Of a stretch of 64,000 nt of DNA, positions 1 through 8,588 are shown one piece after another. Numbering within the stretch: position 1 is the first letter of the stretch; each line of letters opens with the position of its first letter. The notes under the pieces are model-generated. The model did no database searches. It saw only the letters and a program-made list of their open reading frames with translations, and was not told the origin of the DNA. The position numbers and the translations under genes were made by a program. Origin of the DNA: Pontibacter vulgaris (lineage in GTDB: Bacteria; Bacteroidota; Bacteroidia; Cytophagales; Hymenobacteraceae); contig NZ_JAJVDH010000003.1 in the NCBI RefSeq assembly GCF_022758145.1, positions 868,001 through 932,000 on the forward strand, given 5' to 3'.

Positions 1-293
1 GATTTGGCGTAGCAACAGGTGCATTTTCCTTCTTCCCGGATGGCGCCTTTTGCGTTTTTCATCTGCGCATAAACGCCCTGCAATTCTTCCTCGCTTTCTA
101 CCTGAATCCCCAGGTGCTCAATGCCGGCATTCTCAGGGTGCAGCGAAAGCGCGAAATTGATACGCGGATCTTCCAGCATCCATTTGGCATAATCTTCTTT
201 CAGTACAGTAGGTTTGGCGGCGAATAGCGCGGTATAAAAAGCTACGGATTCTTCCAGGTTCTTTACTCTTACGTTTACGTGAAATCTTTTCAT
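1..293 (-). CDS. ArsI/CadI-type VOC (glyoxalase-fold) metalloprotein, partial
   Basis: The frame starts at the ATG at 293 and runs off the left edge after 97 complete codons, so the C-terminus is missing. It is a single vicinal-oxygen-chelate domain of the ArsI/CadI kind. Visible are His5, His60 and a CTCC segment (Cys91, Cys93, Cys94). In characterised ArsI enzymes the His residues bind Fe(II) and the adjacent Cys pair binds trivalent organoarsenicals whose carbon-arsenic bond is cleaved; CadI members are metal-induced relatives. The last metal-ligand glutamate would lie beyond the edge. The family is fairly clear from the AKWMLEDP and IEHLGIQVE segments, but arsenic activity is inferred. 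Its other neighbours are out of view. Confidence 0.8.
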   Translation of the reverse strand, partial: MKRFHVNVRVKNLEESVAFYTALFAAKPTVLKEDYAKWMLEDPRINFALSLHPENAGIEHLGIQVESEEELQGVYAQMKNAKGAIREEGKCTCCYAK

Positions 294-358
294 GGCTATG
301 GCTTTTTAATTGTTTCTGATTACTTACAACCTGAAGACGCGGCCACTTTTAAAAAGAC

Positions 359-391
359 GCAGCCCCACGAAAAAATATTTCGTGAGGCTGC
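359..391 (-). terminator. Rho-independent terminator of the DUF3857 gene
   Basis: A 14-bp stem with one mismatch (GCAGCC...GGCTGC ends, 5-nt A/T loop). Read on the minus strand it is followed by a T-rich stretch. It lies just past the stop of the gene at 425-2329 and before the ArsI-like gene. Confidence 0.75.
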
Positions 392-424
392 AAAAAATTT
401 CATCTTAACTAAAGTTAAGCCTGC

Positions 425-2329
425 TTATGGTACATTCTTTACAAAAACCACCTGCTGGTTATCGGCTTTAATGATGTTGTTATAAAACTCAAGCAGCTTT
501 GTATAGGAGGCCGGGGTATAGCGCCCGGAGCCCATTTCTATGGTGCGAATGTATTTTACTTTCTGGCCATCTACTTTAACTGTAGCTTTATACTTGCCAA
601 ACTCAGAGGTATAGCTCATTTCCTGTGGCTGATATTCGAGTGTGTAACCAGCAGGCAGTTCAAACTCTACCACATCCTCATCCACAAAAGCCATTTCGCG
701 CACTACCTCGGTTTTGCGGTTTGCAATCGGGTGGGGCGTATAGGTCCATTTGTTCATCAGGTTCGGACTCAGAAACATGCGCTTTCCGCTGATGGTGGCA
801 CATTTACGCACGCTCAGTTCCAGCTTTTCGGTTACCAGAGGCACACTTTTTTTCTCCTGTGTAAGTGTAAAATTGTTTATATCGAACAAAGGCACCTTCA
901 CCTGCTGATACAGCCATTTGCGCTGCTCTTCCGGTTTCAGGTTATGTATAGCCTGATCGCGGCTTTCCTGCTGAAGACCGGTATAAACTGTTGTTACATT
1001 GGCAGTAGCATTACCGGCTTCGTCCAGCTTCACCAAAGCAGTTCTTTTCTGAACATTATCATTTGCGTTATAAGCAGGTGTTTTTACCAGTTTGCCTCCC
1101 TCCGGGGTAATCAGCAAGGCATGGCGGCTTCCGGTAAAACTACCAGCATAACCGGCGGCGGCATTCTGGCTCGTACACTCCAGCCAAATGGTATCTTTAG
1201 CAGTAGGCACGCTCAATATTACATGGTTAAACTGACTGCTCGGAAAATCAATGGCAATATCGGTTACATCATCGCCGGCCCTGATCAAAGCCTGGTAAGA
1301 ATTCACACCTACCGCCTTCAGCATTGCCTGAGTATAGTTGGTAAGCGCTTTGCAATCGCCGTAGCCTTTGCTGTCTACAAAAGATGCCTCGAAGGGCTGC
1401 CAGCCACCAATACCTAACTGAATGGAAACATAGCGCGTGTTTGCCTGCAGGAAATCATATATTTTGCTGATCTTCTCTTCCGGGGTTTTAGCGTTAGCTA
1501 CCATGGCCTGCAGTTTCTGTTTGGTCGCTTCCGGTAGCACATCGCGGCCGCTGTTGAGTTTGTTTATCCACTGCCCGTAGCTTTTCCAGCTTTCCATATT
1601 TCCCTGGTACCCTTCCACCTCAAACGTAACCGGCGCTGTACGAACTTCCGGCACCAACTCGGCAAACGATGGCCCATACGGTTCCATATCTATCGGGGCC
1701 AGTTTTTCTACCTGCCAGGTATATACTTCATGCGTTGGAGTTACTGCTTTGGTCGCTTTAACAGGCAAGTTTGTTTCGCGGTAACGCAAAGGCATTCCAA
1801 TCGGCATAAGCACCTGGAAATAAGCTTTTTCCACAGCCAGCTTGTCTTCATCCAAAGGGCGCCATAAAGGGTAAAGCATCATGTTGCGGGAAGTGGTCTG
1901 GTACTCAAACTCTACCGTGTAAGGATAAATAGAGTAGGTCATGTTCGCTATTTTTACCCGGTTATCTTCAAACAATGAGATGTTGGATACAGCACTTACA
2001 TCTACTATATCACTGCTTTTCAAACTCTTTATTTTCTTACCGCTTTTATCGAAAGAAGTAGCCTTTATGTAATCTACCTTGCTCAGCTTATCATAAGGCA
2101 CATACAGTTTGGCGCGGTGCATGCCGTTATCGTTAAGTATAGTTATGGAGGTTTTTACCTTGGTTGTGCCGCTGCCTATAGAGTTTACAGTAAATACTGT
2201 CTCTTCGGAGTTAATAATAATATGGGCACCTTTGGTAAAATCTTCCGGTATGGCACTATGCTTTTCGGCTCTGGCAGGCAATGCTGAAAACCCGATCAGG
2301 AAGTATAGGAATGTATAAAAATACCGCAT
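425..2329 (-). CDS. DUF3857 domain protein with transglutaminase-like domain, secreted
   Basis: This 634-residue protein has a signal peptide (about residues 1-21, ending ALPARA). Next comes a DUF3857 beta-rich region (about 45-230), then a transglutaminase-like domain. The catalytic Cys appears as Cys326 in GYGDCKAL and the His as His369 in FNHVIL, followed by a WLECT segment where the third triad residue is expected. A C-terminal beta domain follows. Proteins of this type are common in Bacteroidota and act outside the inner membrane, but their substrate is unknown. The gene stands next to a second DUF3857 gene on the same strand, with a terminator between them, so they are probably separate transcripts. 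Confidence 0.85.
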   Translation of the reverse strand: MRYFYTFLYFLIGFSALPARAEKHSAIPEDFTKGAHIIINSEETVFTVNSIGSGTTKVKTSITILNDNGMHRAKLYVPYDKLSKVDYIKATSFDKSGKKIKSLKSSDIVDVSAVSNISLFEDNRVKIANMTYSIYPYTVEFEYQTTSRNMMLYPLWRPLDEDKLAVEKAYFQVLMPIGMPLRYRETNLPVKATKAVTPTHEVYTWQVEKLAPIDMEPYGPSFAELVPEVRTAPVTFEVEGYQGNMESWKSYGQWINKLNSGRDVLPEATKQKLQAMVANAKTPEEKISKIYDFLQANTRYVSIQLGIGGWQPFEASFVDSKGYGDCKALTNYTQAMLKAVGVNSYQALIRAGDDVTDIAIDFPSSQFNHVILSVPTAKDTIWLECTSQNAAAGYAGSFTGSRHALLITPEGGKLVKTPAYNANDNVQKRTALVKLDEAGNATANVTTVYTGLQQESRDQAIHNLKPEEQRKWLYQQVKVPLFDINNFTLTQEKKSVPLVTEKLELSVRKCATISGKRMFLSPNLMNKWTYTPHPIANRKTEVVREMAFVDEDVVEFELPAGYTLEYQPQEMSYTSEFGKYKATVKVDGQKVKYIRTIEMGSGRYTPASYTKLLEFYNNIIKADNQQVVFVKNVP

Positions 2330-2381
2330 GGGATCTTTGTATCGGTTTAAAGTATAAGATGTGTTAACCTGAAGTATAAAA

Positions 2382-2416
2382 GCACCTTATAGTTCAGAAG
2401 CTGAGTTATAAGGTGC
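2382..2416 (-). terminator. Hairpin terminator after the second DUF3857 gene
   Basis: A 16-bp stem containing two wobble pairs (arms GCACCTTATAGTTCAG and CTGAGTTATAAGGTGC) closes on a 3-nt loop. On the minus strand it is followed by TTTTATACTT. It sits downstream of the gene ending at 2459. Confidence 0.75.
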
Positions 2417-2458
2417 CTTATTATTTTAGATAAAGTGTAGCCGATTTATACTTCGCTA

Positions 2459-4504
2459 TTATTTGCCAGCTATCTTTTTCAGCACGATCTGCTCCGCGTG
2501 CTTGGCAACTATCTGGTTGTAAAACTCCTTCAGGTCAGCATATTCAGGAGCATAAAACATCGGCTTGTTAATGCTTATTTTGCTCATTACCTGTATTGTA
2601 TTGCCATCTTTCTGCACCATATACGTGAAGCGTCCTCCATTTTCCGGCAGTGCCATAACTACGCTTTTAGGCGCTTCTTCCATTTCATACCCATCAGGCA
2701 CAATAAATCTACCTACATAGGTCTCATCTATAGGTGCTCCGAAATCTACCGGATAAACGCGCTCTTCCAGTTTAAACGGATTTTCTTTTTCGCCGCGGCC
2801 CAGCATAGGGTTTAAGTATAAAACCGAATTCTGCTGGCCGTTGCCGGTTGCCGTAATATCGTATGTAATGTTCAGGGGTGCATCAATTTCGTGCAGGTTC
2901 TGGATGGCTGGCTTACCTACTTTAAAATCGCCTACTTCCTTGGCCAGTTTTTCGGCATATTTATCTTCTCCTTCTTCCAGGATTCTTCGGCGCAAGCTAA
3001 GTGCCTCGTAACCGCCCGCTGATTCCATGCCGCTGCCAGTCATATCGCCGTTGCTATTGATGGTCATGTTGCTGCTGAATACTTTCCTGAAGGGAGATGT
3101 ACTTGTTAAGGCAACCCAACGCTGATCGTTTTTCTTGATCAGGCGGCCCTCGCCGTTCAGGCAGCGTACCGGAATAGAACCTGCTGGCAACAGAGGATCT
3201 GTAGCATCAAGCAGGTATTCATTTTCACCTATACGCACATGCGAAATCACATAGTTAAACTTTGAAAGCATAGGTGAGCCCTTGTGCACGCGGCCGTGGC
3301 TACGTGTACTTACCAGAACAGGTGCGGCATCAAGGCCTGCCTCCAGCAACATAGAAGTCATAAGCAGGTTGATTTCGGCTGCGTTGCCGGTTTTGGAATC
3401 GTATACTTTCCGGATCGGGGTTATAGCGTAAATACTGTTTTTACCATCCCACTTCACCGTCTTTTTAACCAGCCCATGTATGGCGGCCATCTGCTCCTCA
3501 GGCGTTTTATACTTTGCTACAATAGCGGCTACTTCATTTTTAAAGAAGCTATTCCTGTTCAGCTGGGTACCAAATTTTTCAGATTGCAACAGGTCACGTG
3601 TTACATCTTCCCAGTTACCGGTCATAACCTTGGGTGCTTGGCCGGGGTATTTAACCAGTTGTAGTTCAAATTCCAGTTTTGCCTGGTAATCGCTAAGTGT
3701 TGTAATGTATTTTTCCTCGCGCAGGGCAGGTACATCCTTCATAATCCAGATGTAGGCATCGCTGCGTGTATCTACCTGGTTAGTGCCGCCTGGCTGTCGT
3801 GTCATATTAAACCCTGCGCCAGTAGTTTCACCGCTGTAGCTTACATTAAACTTATCCTGGGATGCTTGCTTTTCGGAAGTATGAAATGGCAGGTAGCCCT
3901 GTTGCAAAAGTTTATAGTTAAAATACTCCGGTATGCGGGCATGGTATTCGCTCCAGGCTACTGGTATGGTAGTCTGGAATTCCCACTCGCGCATATTGTA
4001 CAGGAAATCAGAATAAATAATGTAAGAATACTCTATCACAGAACCTTCTTTTACGTTAGGCATCGTAAACTTTTTCTGCGACCAGTTTTCGTTCATTTGC
4101 TCATCAAAAACGGCTTTAGTTTCAAGCTTTTCTTTCACTTGTTTACCATCAACCAAGTTATAGGTATAGCCTTTAATATTAGCTACCTTTTCTTTTCTGG
4201 AGTTCTGCTGGTAATAAGGCACTTCTATATCGGCCCACTCATAGCCGGATTTCTTAAGAATTTTAACACGTGTTTGCCGTTCGAACACTAGCTGAAATCC
4301 GGTGCTGCTTGAGTAAATAAAATGCGTATTGCCGTAGTCTGAAAGTATAACAGCAGCTGCTGTGGTGTCTTTATCATATACTTTCATGGTGAGCTCGGCA
4401 TCTTCTATTTTGCCGAATTTTGGAACCTGTGCCAGCACATTTGTACTGATGCCGCTAAGTATAAAAAAGAGTAAACAATAAAAAGTAGAAGTACTTGATT
4501 TCAT
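2459..4504 (-). CDS. DUF3857 domain protein with degenerate transglutaminase-like domain
   Basis: About 681 residues from the chosen ATG at 4504, which gives a clean signal peptide ending NVLAQ. In-frame ATGs at 4510 and 4630 would lengthen it; the 4630 version adds a hydrophobic stretch that does not look like native coding. The domain order matches the neighbour at 425-2329: DUF3857, transglutaminase-like, beta C-terminus. Here the position of the catalytic Cys is Ala375 (GNAAEINLL) and the His position is Tyr418 (FNYVI), while the Asp of LLDATD is kept. It is therefore probably not a transglutaminase or protease and may bind or scaffold. Function unknown. Confidence 0.82.
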   Translation of the reverse strand: MKSSTSTFYCLLFFILSGISTNVLAQVPKFGKIEDAELTMKVYDKDTTAAAVILSDYGNTHFIYSSSTGFQLVFERQTRVKILKKSGYEWADIEVPYYQQNSRKEKVANIKGYTYNLVDGKQVKEKLETKAVFDEQMNENWSQKKFTMPNVKEGSVIEYSYIIYSDFLYNMREWEFQTTIPVAWSEYHARIPEYFNYKLLQQGYLPFHTSEKQASQDKFNVSYSGETTGAGFNMTRQPGGTNQVDTRSDAYIWIMKDVPALREEKYITTLSDYQAKLEFELQLVKYPGQAPKVMTGNWEDVTRDLLQSEKFGTQLNRNSFFKNEVAAIVAKYKTPEEQMAAIHGLVKKTVKWDGKNSIYAITPIRKVYDSKTGNAAEINLLMTSMLLEAGLDAAPVLVSTRSHGRVHKGSPMLSKFNYVISHVRIGENEYLLDATDPLLPAGSIPVRCLNGEGRLIKKNDQRWVALTSTSPFRKVFSSNMTINSNGDMTGSGMESAGGYEALSLRRRILEEGEDKYAEKLAKEVGDFKVGKPAIQNLHEIDAPLNITYDITATGNGQQNSVLYLNPMLGRGEKENPFKLEERVYPVDFGAPIDETYVGRFIVPDGYEMEEAPKSVVMALPENGGRFTYMVQKDGNTIQVMSKISINKPMFYAPEYADLKEFYNQIVAKHAEQIVLKKIAGK

Positions 4505-4738
4505 AAGCATGTTTTTGGCTAAAAGTAGAAAAAAGGCTTTTGTCTGTAAAAAGAACCAGCTGGCAGAATATCTTAACAGCAAGGCCAACCAGACGTAAAT
4601 TGGATATAGCGGCTTAAGTAGAATTTTCATAAAAAAACTACAAATCTGCTATATTTCAAAATCTTGGTAACATAACTTTATTCAATTTATTCCGGATTAA
4701 CTTAAATTCTTATTTTTAACCCACTTTAACTACCTACT

Positions 4739-5446
4739 ATGAAAAAGCTCCTGCTACTATACTTTATACTACCATGGTGCCTTATGTTACAAGCCGCCCC
4801 AAACAGTGCACAAACTTCAGGAGCACGTATAAGAGAAAGAATGGTTGATGCTTTTGGCGGACAGCGTGCTATAGATAAGATCAAGTACCTGCAATACTCT
4901 ATTTTAAAAACCAGTTATCGGGAAGATACCGTTATTACTACCCGCACAGATTATAAACTTGACCTGAAACAGCACTCTGCCACCGCCACTACCAATAGCA
5001 ATAATGAAACTATAATTAAAAAGATTGGGCCCGACGGGGCATGGCTTATACAGAATGGCCAGAAGCAGCAATTGCCTGATAAAGACAAACAAGAGTTGGA
5101 GGCAATATTCTTTAACAACTTCTTATTGATGCTGCAAAACAAGAAACTTCGTTTTGAGCATGTTATGGAGTCGAGTTATAAAGGGCGCGATGCGGACGTG
5201 GTGCGTGTAACCAGCCCTGAAAACCCTGAACATACCCTGGATCTTTTTGTGGCGAAAGATAACGGGCAAGTTCTAACTTCTTCAAAAGCGCAACCGGGCA
5301 ACGCCTTAAACTACCCTTATTATGCCGATGAACTGGAGTATAAACCGATAAACAGGAAAATCAACTTCCCGATGGTGTACCAGGTTTTTGCAAATGGCAA
5401 TATGGTTACCGAAGGGCGTTTCGTAAATATGAAACTAAAGGATTAG
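4739..5446 (+). CDS. Secreted protein, possibly LolA-like fold, function unknown
   Basis: 235 residues starting at an ATG with a typical signal peptide (MKKLLLLYF... to about residue 25). The mature part is a run of beta strands without catalytic motifs. The segment on a Gly-Gly-Gln near residue 41 followed by repeated short strands recalls outer-membrane lipoprotein-sorting or MucB-like folds, but that is only an impression. It is divergent from the DUF3857 gene at 4504 with about 230 bp between them, and convergent with the small gene at 5499. No specific function can be given. Confidence 0.7.
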   Translation: MKKLLLLYFILPWCLMLQAAPNSAQTSGARIRERMVDAFGGQRAIDKIKYLQYSILKTSYREDTVITTRTDYKLDLKQHSATATTNSNNETIIKKIGPDGAWLIQNGQKQQLPDKDKQELEAIFFNNFLLMLQNKKLRFEHVMESSYKGRDADVVRVTSPENPEHTLDLFVAKDNGQVLTSSKAQPGNALNYPYYADELEYKPINRKINFPMVYQVFANGNMVTEGRFVNMKLKD

Positions 5447-5449
5447 CGT

Positions 5450-5490
5450 AAAGAGACAGGCCCAGGGAGTGCGTGCGGACCTGCCTCTTT
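5450..5490. terminator. Shared terminator between convergent genes
   Basis: Imperfect stem (AAAGAGACAGG against CCTGCCTCTTT, two mismatches) between the + strand gene ending at 5446 and the - strand gene ending at 5499. A-rich on one side and T-rich on the other, so it could work both ways. Confidence 0.6.
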
Positions 5491-5498
5491 ACTTTATA

Positions 5499-5867
5499 CT
5501 ATAGGAAGGATGAAAAATTATTACTGTTTTGCCAAAATTGGCGGCATGATTCACGTTGCTCTTCTATAAATTCTGGTTTTCTCTTCAGCTCTTTCCAGTC
5601 GCCATAGCCAAGGCGCTCACATAGTCTGAAAAAGCTATCGCCTTGATTGTTGTTTCCTTTTGTGCGCACAAGGGCGCTTAATAATGGCCGGCCGGCAGCA
5701 TGCTCTTGCTCAGATATCTCGGAAATAACCTCTGCCAATTGTAATTTCTCATGCGGGTTATCCAGGTTTAAGCCCAGGTCGGCTTCATAGATCAGGTTCT
5801 GGAAGGTCATCAGGTGTGCTCTGCCCCGGGCCACTTGAATCAGTTTTTTTCGGATGCGGACATTCAT
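5499..5867 (-). CDS. Small conserved hypothetical protein
   Basis: 122 residues, from the ATG at 5867. Soluble, mostly helical by composition, with no signal peptide and no membrane segment. Recognisable stretches are GDSFFRLCERLGYGDW and RPLLSALVR. The pattern (a short protein that begins with a basic helix and has a Trp-containing C-terminal half) resembles small uncharacterised proteins seen in many bacteria, but I cannot name a function. It stands alone: a convergent gene lies on one side and 190 bp of AT-rich DNA on the other. Confidence 0.65.
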   Translation of the reverse strand: MNVRIRKKLIQVARGRAHLMTFQNLIYEADLGLNLDNPHEKLQLAEVISEISEQEHAAGRPLLSALVRTKGNNNQGDSFFRLCERLGYGDWKELKRKPEFIEEQRESCRQFWQNSNNFSSFL

Positions 5868-5989
5868 AGTGCAAAAAGCTTTAGGAGAAACAGCTGCTTA
5901 AACATTGCCTTAATGGCCATAGCTTACTAACTGCTGCATTACAACCAAAATCATATATATGTTTATATACTTATTTAGGCAGTAAAAAG

Positions 5990-6005
5990 TTGCAACACAG
6001 TGCAA
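5990..6005 (-). terminator. Weak hairpin after the TIGR03915 gene
   Basis: TTGCA and TGCAA arms around a 6-nt loop. On the minus strand it is followed by a T-run (CTTTTTAC). Only 5 bp, so it is a weak candidate for the end of the two-gene repair operon. Confidence 0.3.
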
Positions 6006-6059
6006 TTTTTCAGTAAGTCGTTTTAGATCAGGCTGTTTAATATATGTAGTACGTAATTT

Positions 6060-6839
6060 TTATAACAAAGGATGTACTTTCTTTTCAGATAAGTATTTCC
6101 AGTACCGTTTGGGCATGTGTCGCAGGTGCAGTTTTGGGTTTTTGCGTTCTGGTATATTCACGTGCTTAAAGTATACCTGCCACAGTTGCTGATACAAATC
6201 TTCTTCATAATGCCGTGCCGACTCAGGCAGTTTTCCCTTTTGCCTGCCAGCCTGCGCAGCAGACAGATGCATTAGAGAGGTTGAGGCAAGATCATAATAA
6301 GCACCATAGCTGCGCTTTATATCGTATATGGCCCAGCGCTGGTCGGCGTAGCGCTTTTCGAAATGCTGTATGATAAGGGGCAATACATTAAAATCCGGCG
6401 AGATGGTTGCGTAGAATAAGTCATCGGCTGTTTTCTCGAAACGTACAAAAGCCTCCATCCTGTGTTTCTCGCGGTGCACTTGCTTGGCAATTTGCTGTAT
6501 TTGCAATACAGAAGCCGCTGTATAATTACCCTCTATACTGTCATTGCTGCTAAATGTAAGACGAGCGTAATCAAAGATCAGCATTTCGAAGCCCGGTTGC
6601 TCCCAAAGGTAAGTATGGTATAAAGCCTGTAGGGCACTTACCGAAAGCTTTTTTTGCAAGCCCTGCCATACCCTGGCCGCTTTTAAATCATCTGTAACTA
6701 CTGCTACATTTTCACCAAACATAACAGGCTGCGCTATACTTTCCTGCACAATGGAGGTAGGCCAGGCTTTGCGCTCGTAAGCTTCAAAAACCACGCTTAG
6801 CAATCCTTCAAAAGTGCCGTCGTAGGTATAGTGGTGCAT
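6060..6839 (-). CDS. TIGR03915 family putative DNA metabolism protein
   Basis: About 259 residues from the ATG at 6839 (MHHYTYDGTFEGLL), which matches where family members begin. A longer frame to a TTG at 6950 exists but adds only a basic low-complexity tail. Members of TIGR03915 are nearly always paired with the radical SAM protein of TIGR03916, as here (gene at 7081-8346, same strand). In many genomes this domain is fused to a uracil-DNA-glycosylase-like domain; I see none in this copy. The role is inferred from the pairing: DNA repair or modification, not experimentally defined. Conserved features are YDxxRSYGAYYD near residue 180 and the RHMPKRYWKYLSE tail. Confidence 0.82.
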   Translation of the reverse strand: MHHYTYDGTFEGLLSVVFEAYERKAWPTSIVQESIAQPVMFGENVAVVTDDLKAARVWQGLQKKLSVSALQALYHTYLWEQPGFEMLIFDYARLTFSSNDSIEGNYTAASVLQIQQIAKQVHREKHRMEAFVRFEKTADDLFYATISPDFNVLPLIIQHFEKRYADQRWAIYDIKRSYGAYYDLASTSLMHLSAAQAGRQKGKLPESARHYEEDLYQQLWQVYFKHVNIPERKNPKLHLRHMPKRYWKYLSEKKVHPLL

Positions 6840-6853
6840 GCTTTTATACTTTG

Positions 6854-7063
6854 CTAAGCGTTGCCGTTCTTCGCTTTGTCGTGCTTTTGCTCTGCCTGCA
6901 TTCTTGTCGAAAGGCTTTTTAACTGGGGCACCAGCATGTTCAGTTTGCAATGGATAGATACATGGGCAACTTTCTGATTCTTTCTCATGATTACTTTCTT
7001 GATAGTTTTAACGGGCGCTTGAGTTGATTTTATAGTTGAGGCATTCTTTTTTGTAGAGGCCAT
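6854..7063 (-). CDS. Possible small basic protein between the two repair genes (doubtful)
   Basis: A 69-codon frame starts at an ATG 17 bp after the radical SAM stop and ends 14 bp before the TIGR03915 start. The product would be very rich in Lys, Thr and Ala with no recognisable motif. The same DNA is open in the frame of the downstream gene as well, so at most one reading is real. Position within the operon is the only support. It could equally be untranslated spacer. Confidence 0.25.
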   Translation of the reverse strand: MASTKKNASTIKSTQAPVKTIKKVIMRKNQKVAHVSIHCKLNMLVPQLKSLSTRMQAEQKHDKAKNGNA

Positions 7064-7080
7064 AATGTATACTTTAAGAT

Positions 7081-8346
7081 TTAGCCAACCTGCCTGAACA
7101 GGTCTAACTGCTGCGTTAGCAATGCGCTCCTGACAGAGCGGTCGCCAAATAAAATTTTCTGACGTATCAGCTGCGATTCAAAGTCCTGGCGTTGCAGGCT
7201 TTTGGCCTGGCAGGTTATAAAATATTTAGCCCGCTTTAACACCACACCCATCTGGCGCAGATGTTCAAAGTTTAGTGGGGCGAATCTGCGTGCTGATACA
7301 ATCTTCTTAGCCGACTTCACTCCTATTCCTGGCACTCGCAAAATCATTTCGTAATCGGCTGTGTTCATCTCCACTGGAAAACCATGGCGGTTTCGCAATG
7401 CCCACGATAGTTTAGGATCAATCTCCAGGTCCAGGTTCGGGTGCTGATCATCAACAATTTCTTTCACATCAAACCCATAAAAACGCATCAGCCAATCGGC
7501 CTGGTAAATGCGGTTTTCTCTAATAATGGGTGGCTCTGTAAGTATGGGTAAGCGGTTATCTGAACTTACGGGCACGTAACCGGAGTAGTACACGCGCTTC
7601 AGGCTATAGCTTTTGTAAAGGTTATCAGATAGCTGTAAAATCTGTTGATCATTCTCGGCAGAAGCGCCTACAATAAGCTGTGTGCTCTGGCCGGCAGGTG
7701 CAAATATTGGAGCCGATTTAAAAATCTTACGTTCTTCCTTTGCCTGCACCAACTGTTCTTTGATATTGCCCATCGGCACCAGTATTTCGCTATAGTTCTT
7801 TTCGGGGGCAAGCTGCTGCAGGCTCTGTTCTGATGGCAACTCTATGTTCACACTCAGGCGGTCGGCATACAGGCCGGCTTCCTTTATCAGTTCTTCGCTG
7901 GCACCCGGTATGGTTTTAAGATGAATGTAACCGTTAAACTTATGCTCTTGGCGCAGCTTTTTGGCTACCCTTACCAGGCGCTCCATGGTATAATCGGCAT
8001 CCTTAAAAATGCCGGAGCTCAGAAACAGCCCTTCTATATAGTTGCGGCGGTAAAAGTTTATAGTCAGATCCACCACTTCCTGCACCGTAAAAGCTGCCCT
8101 TTTTATATCATTGCTTTTGCGGGTAATGCAGTAGGCACAATCGTAAATGCAAAAATTGGTAAGCAGTATTTTCAGCAACGATACGCAACGGCCATCTTCG
8201 GTATAACTATGGCAAATACCCATACCTTCGGCATTGCCCAGTCCTTTATTTTCATTTTTGCGTTTTCCTCCGCTTGATGAGCAGGAAACATCATACTTGG
8301 CAGCATCTGCTAATATTGTTAGTTTTTCTGTTATCCTCTCGTTCAT
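7081..8346 (-). CDS. Putative DNA modification/repair radical SAM protein (TIGR03916)
   Basis: 421 residues, ATG at 8346. The radical SAM cluster motif is CIYDCAYC (Cys66, Cys70, Cys73; CxxxCxxC), which binds a 4Fe-4S cluster and S-adenosylmethionine. A helix-hairpin-helix DNA-binding motif, VPGIGVKSAKKI, sits near residues 338-355. An earlier Cys pair (Cys22, Cys45) may be structural. This layout, radical SAM plus C-terminal HhH, is that of the TIGR03916 family, which occurs with TIGR03915 and often with a uracil-DNA-glycosylase-like domain. First gene of the pair. The reaction is not known; a role on damaged or modified bases is inferred. Confidence 0.88.
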   Translation of the reverse strand: MNERITEKLTILADAAKYDVSCSSSGGKRKNENKGLGNAEGMGICHSYTEDGRCVSLLKILLTNFCIYDCAYCITRKSNDIKRAAFTVQEVVDLTINFYRRNYIEGLFLSSGIFKDADYTMERLVRVAKKLRQEHKFNGYIHLKTIPGASEELIKEAGLYADRLSVNIELPSEQSLQQLAPEKNYSEILVPMGNIKEQLVQAKEERKIFKSAPIFAPAGQSTQLIVGASAENDQQILQLSDNLYKSYSLKRVYYSGYVPVSSDNRLPILTEPPIIRENRIYQADWLMRFYGFDVKEIVDDQHPNLDLEIDPKLSWALRNRHGFPVEMNTADYEMILRVPGIGVKSAKKIVSARRFAPLNFEHLRQMGVVLKRAKYFITCQAKSLQRQDFESQLIRQKILFGDRSVRSALLTQQLDLFRQVG

Positions 8347-8422
8347 CTATCCTTATACTTGCTGTTAAACGTTTTAAAATTAACTAACCTTACTAACAAA
8401 AGCCACTATATTTAGCATTTAC

Positions 8423-8455
8423 TTTTACACAATCTTATCAACATGCTGTGTAAAA
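8423..8455. promoter_or_regulatory. Perfect dyad in the divergent rSAM / Omp85 intergenic region
   Basis: Arms TTTTACACA and TGTGTAAAA (9 bp, no mismatch) are separated by 15 nt. The site lies 77 bp upstream of the radical SAM start and about 134 bp upstream of the Omp85 start. No T-run follows, so an operator is more likely than a terminator. Flanking direct repeats of TTAGCATT occur near 8412 and 8470. Confidence 0.45.
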
Positions 8456-8588
8456 CTAATTTTATTAGCATTCAGTTTTATTAAAATCGTGTGTTCATTC
8501 AAGGCCAAAAGCTGCTTCTTATCATTTAAAAACAGAAACCGTTATATTAGGAGGTTCAAACCAAGCCGAATCAGTATCCGGTAAAATC

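Noticed and set aside
731..1417. Long frame opposite the first DUF3857 gene (228 codons)
   Set aside because: Shadow of a well-supported gene; no recognisable family, no signal, no promoter.
4505..4630. N-terminal extension of the second DUF3857 protein
   Set aside because: It would put a second hydrophobic stretch before a good signal peptide; no family support.
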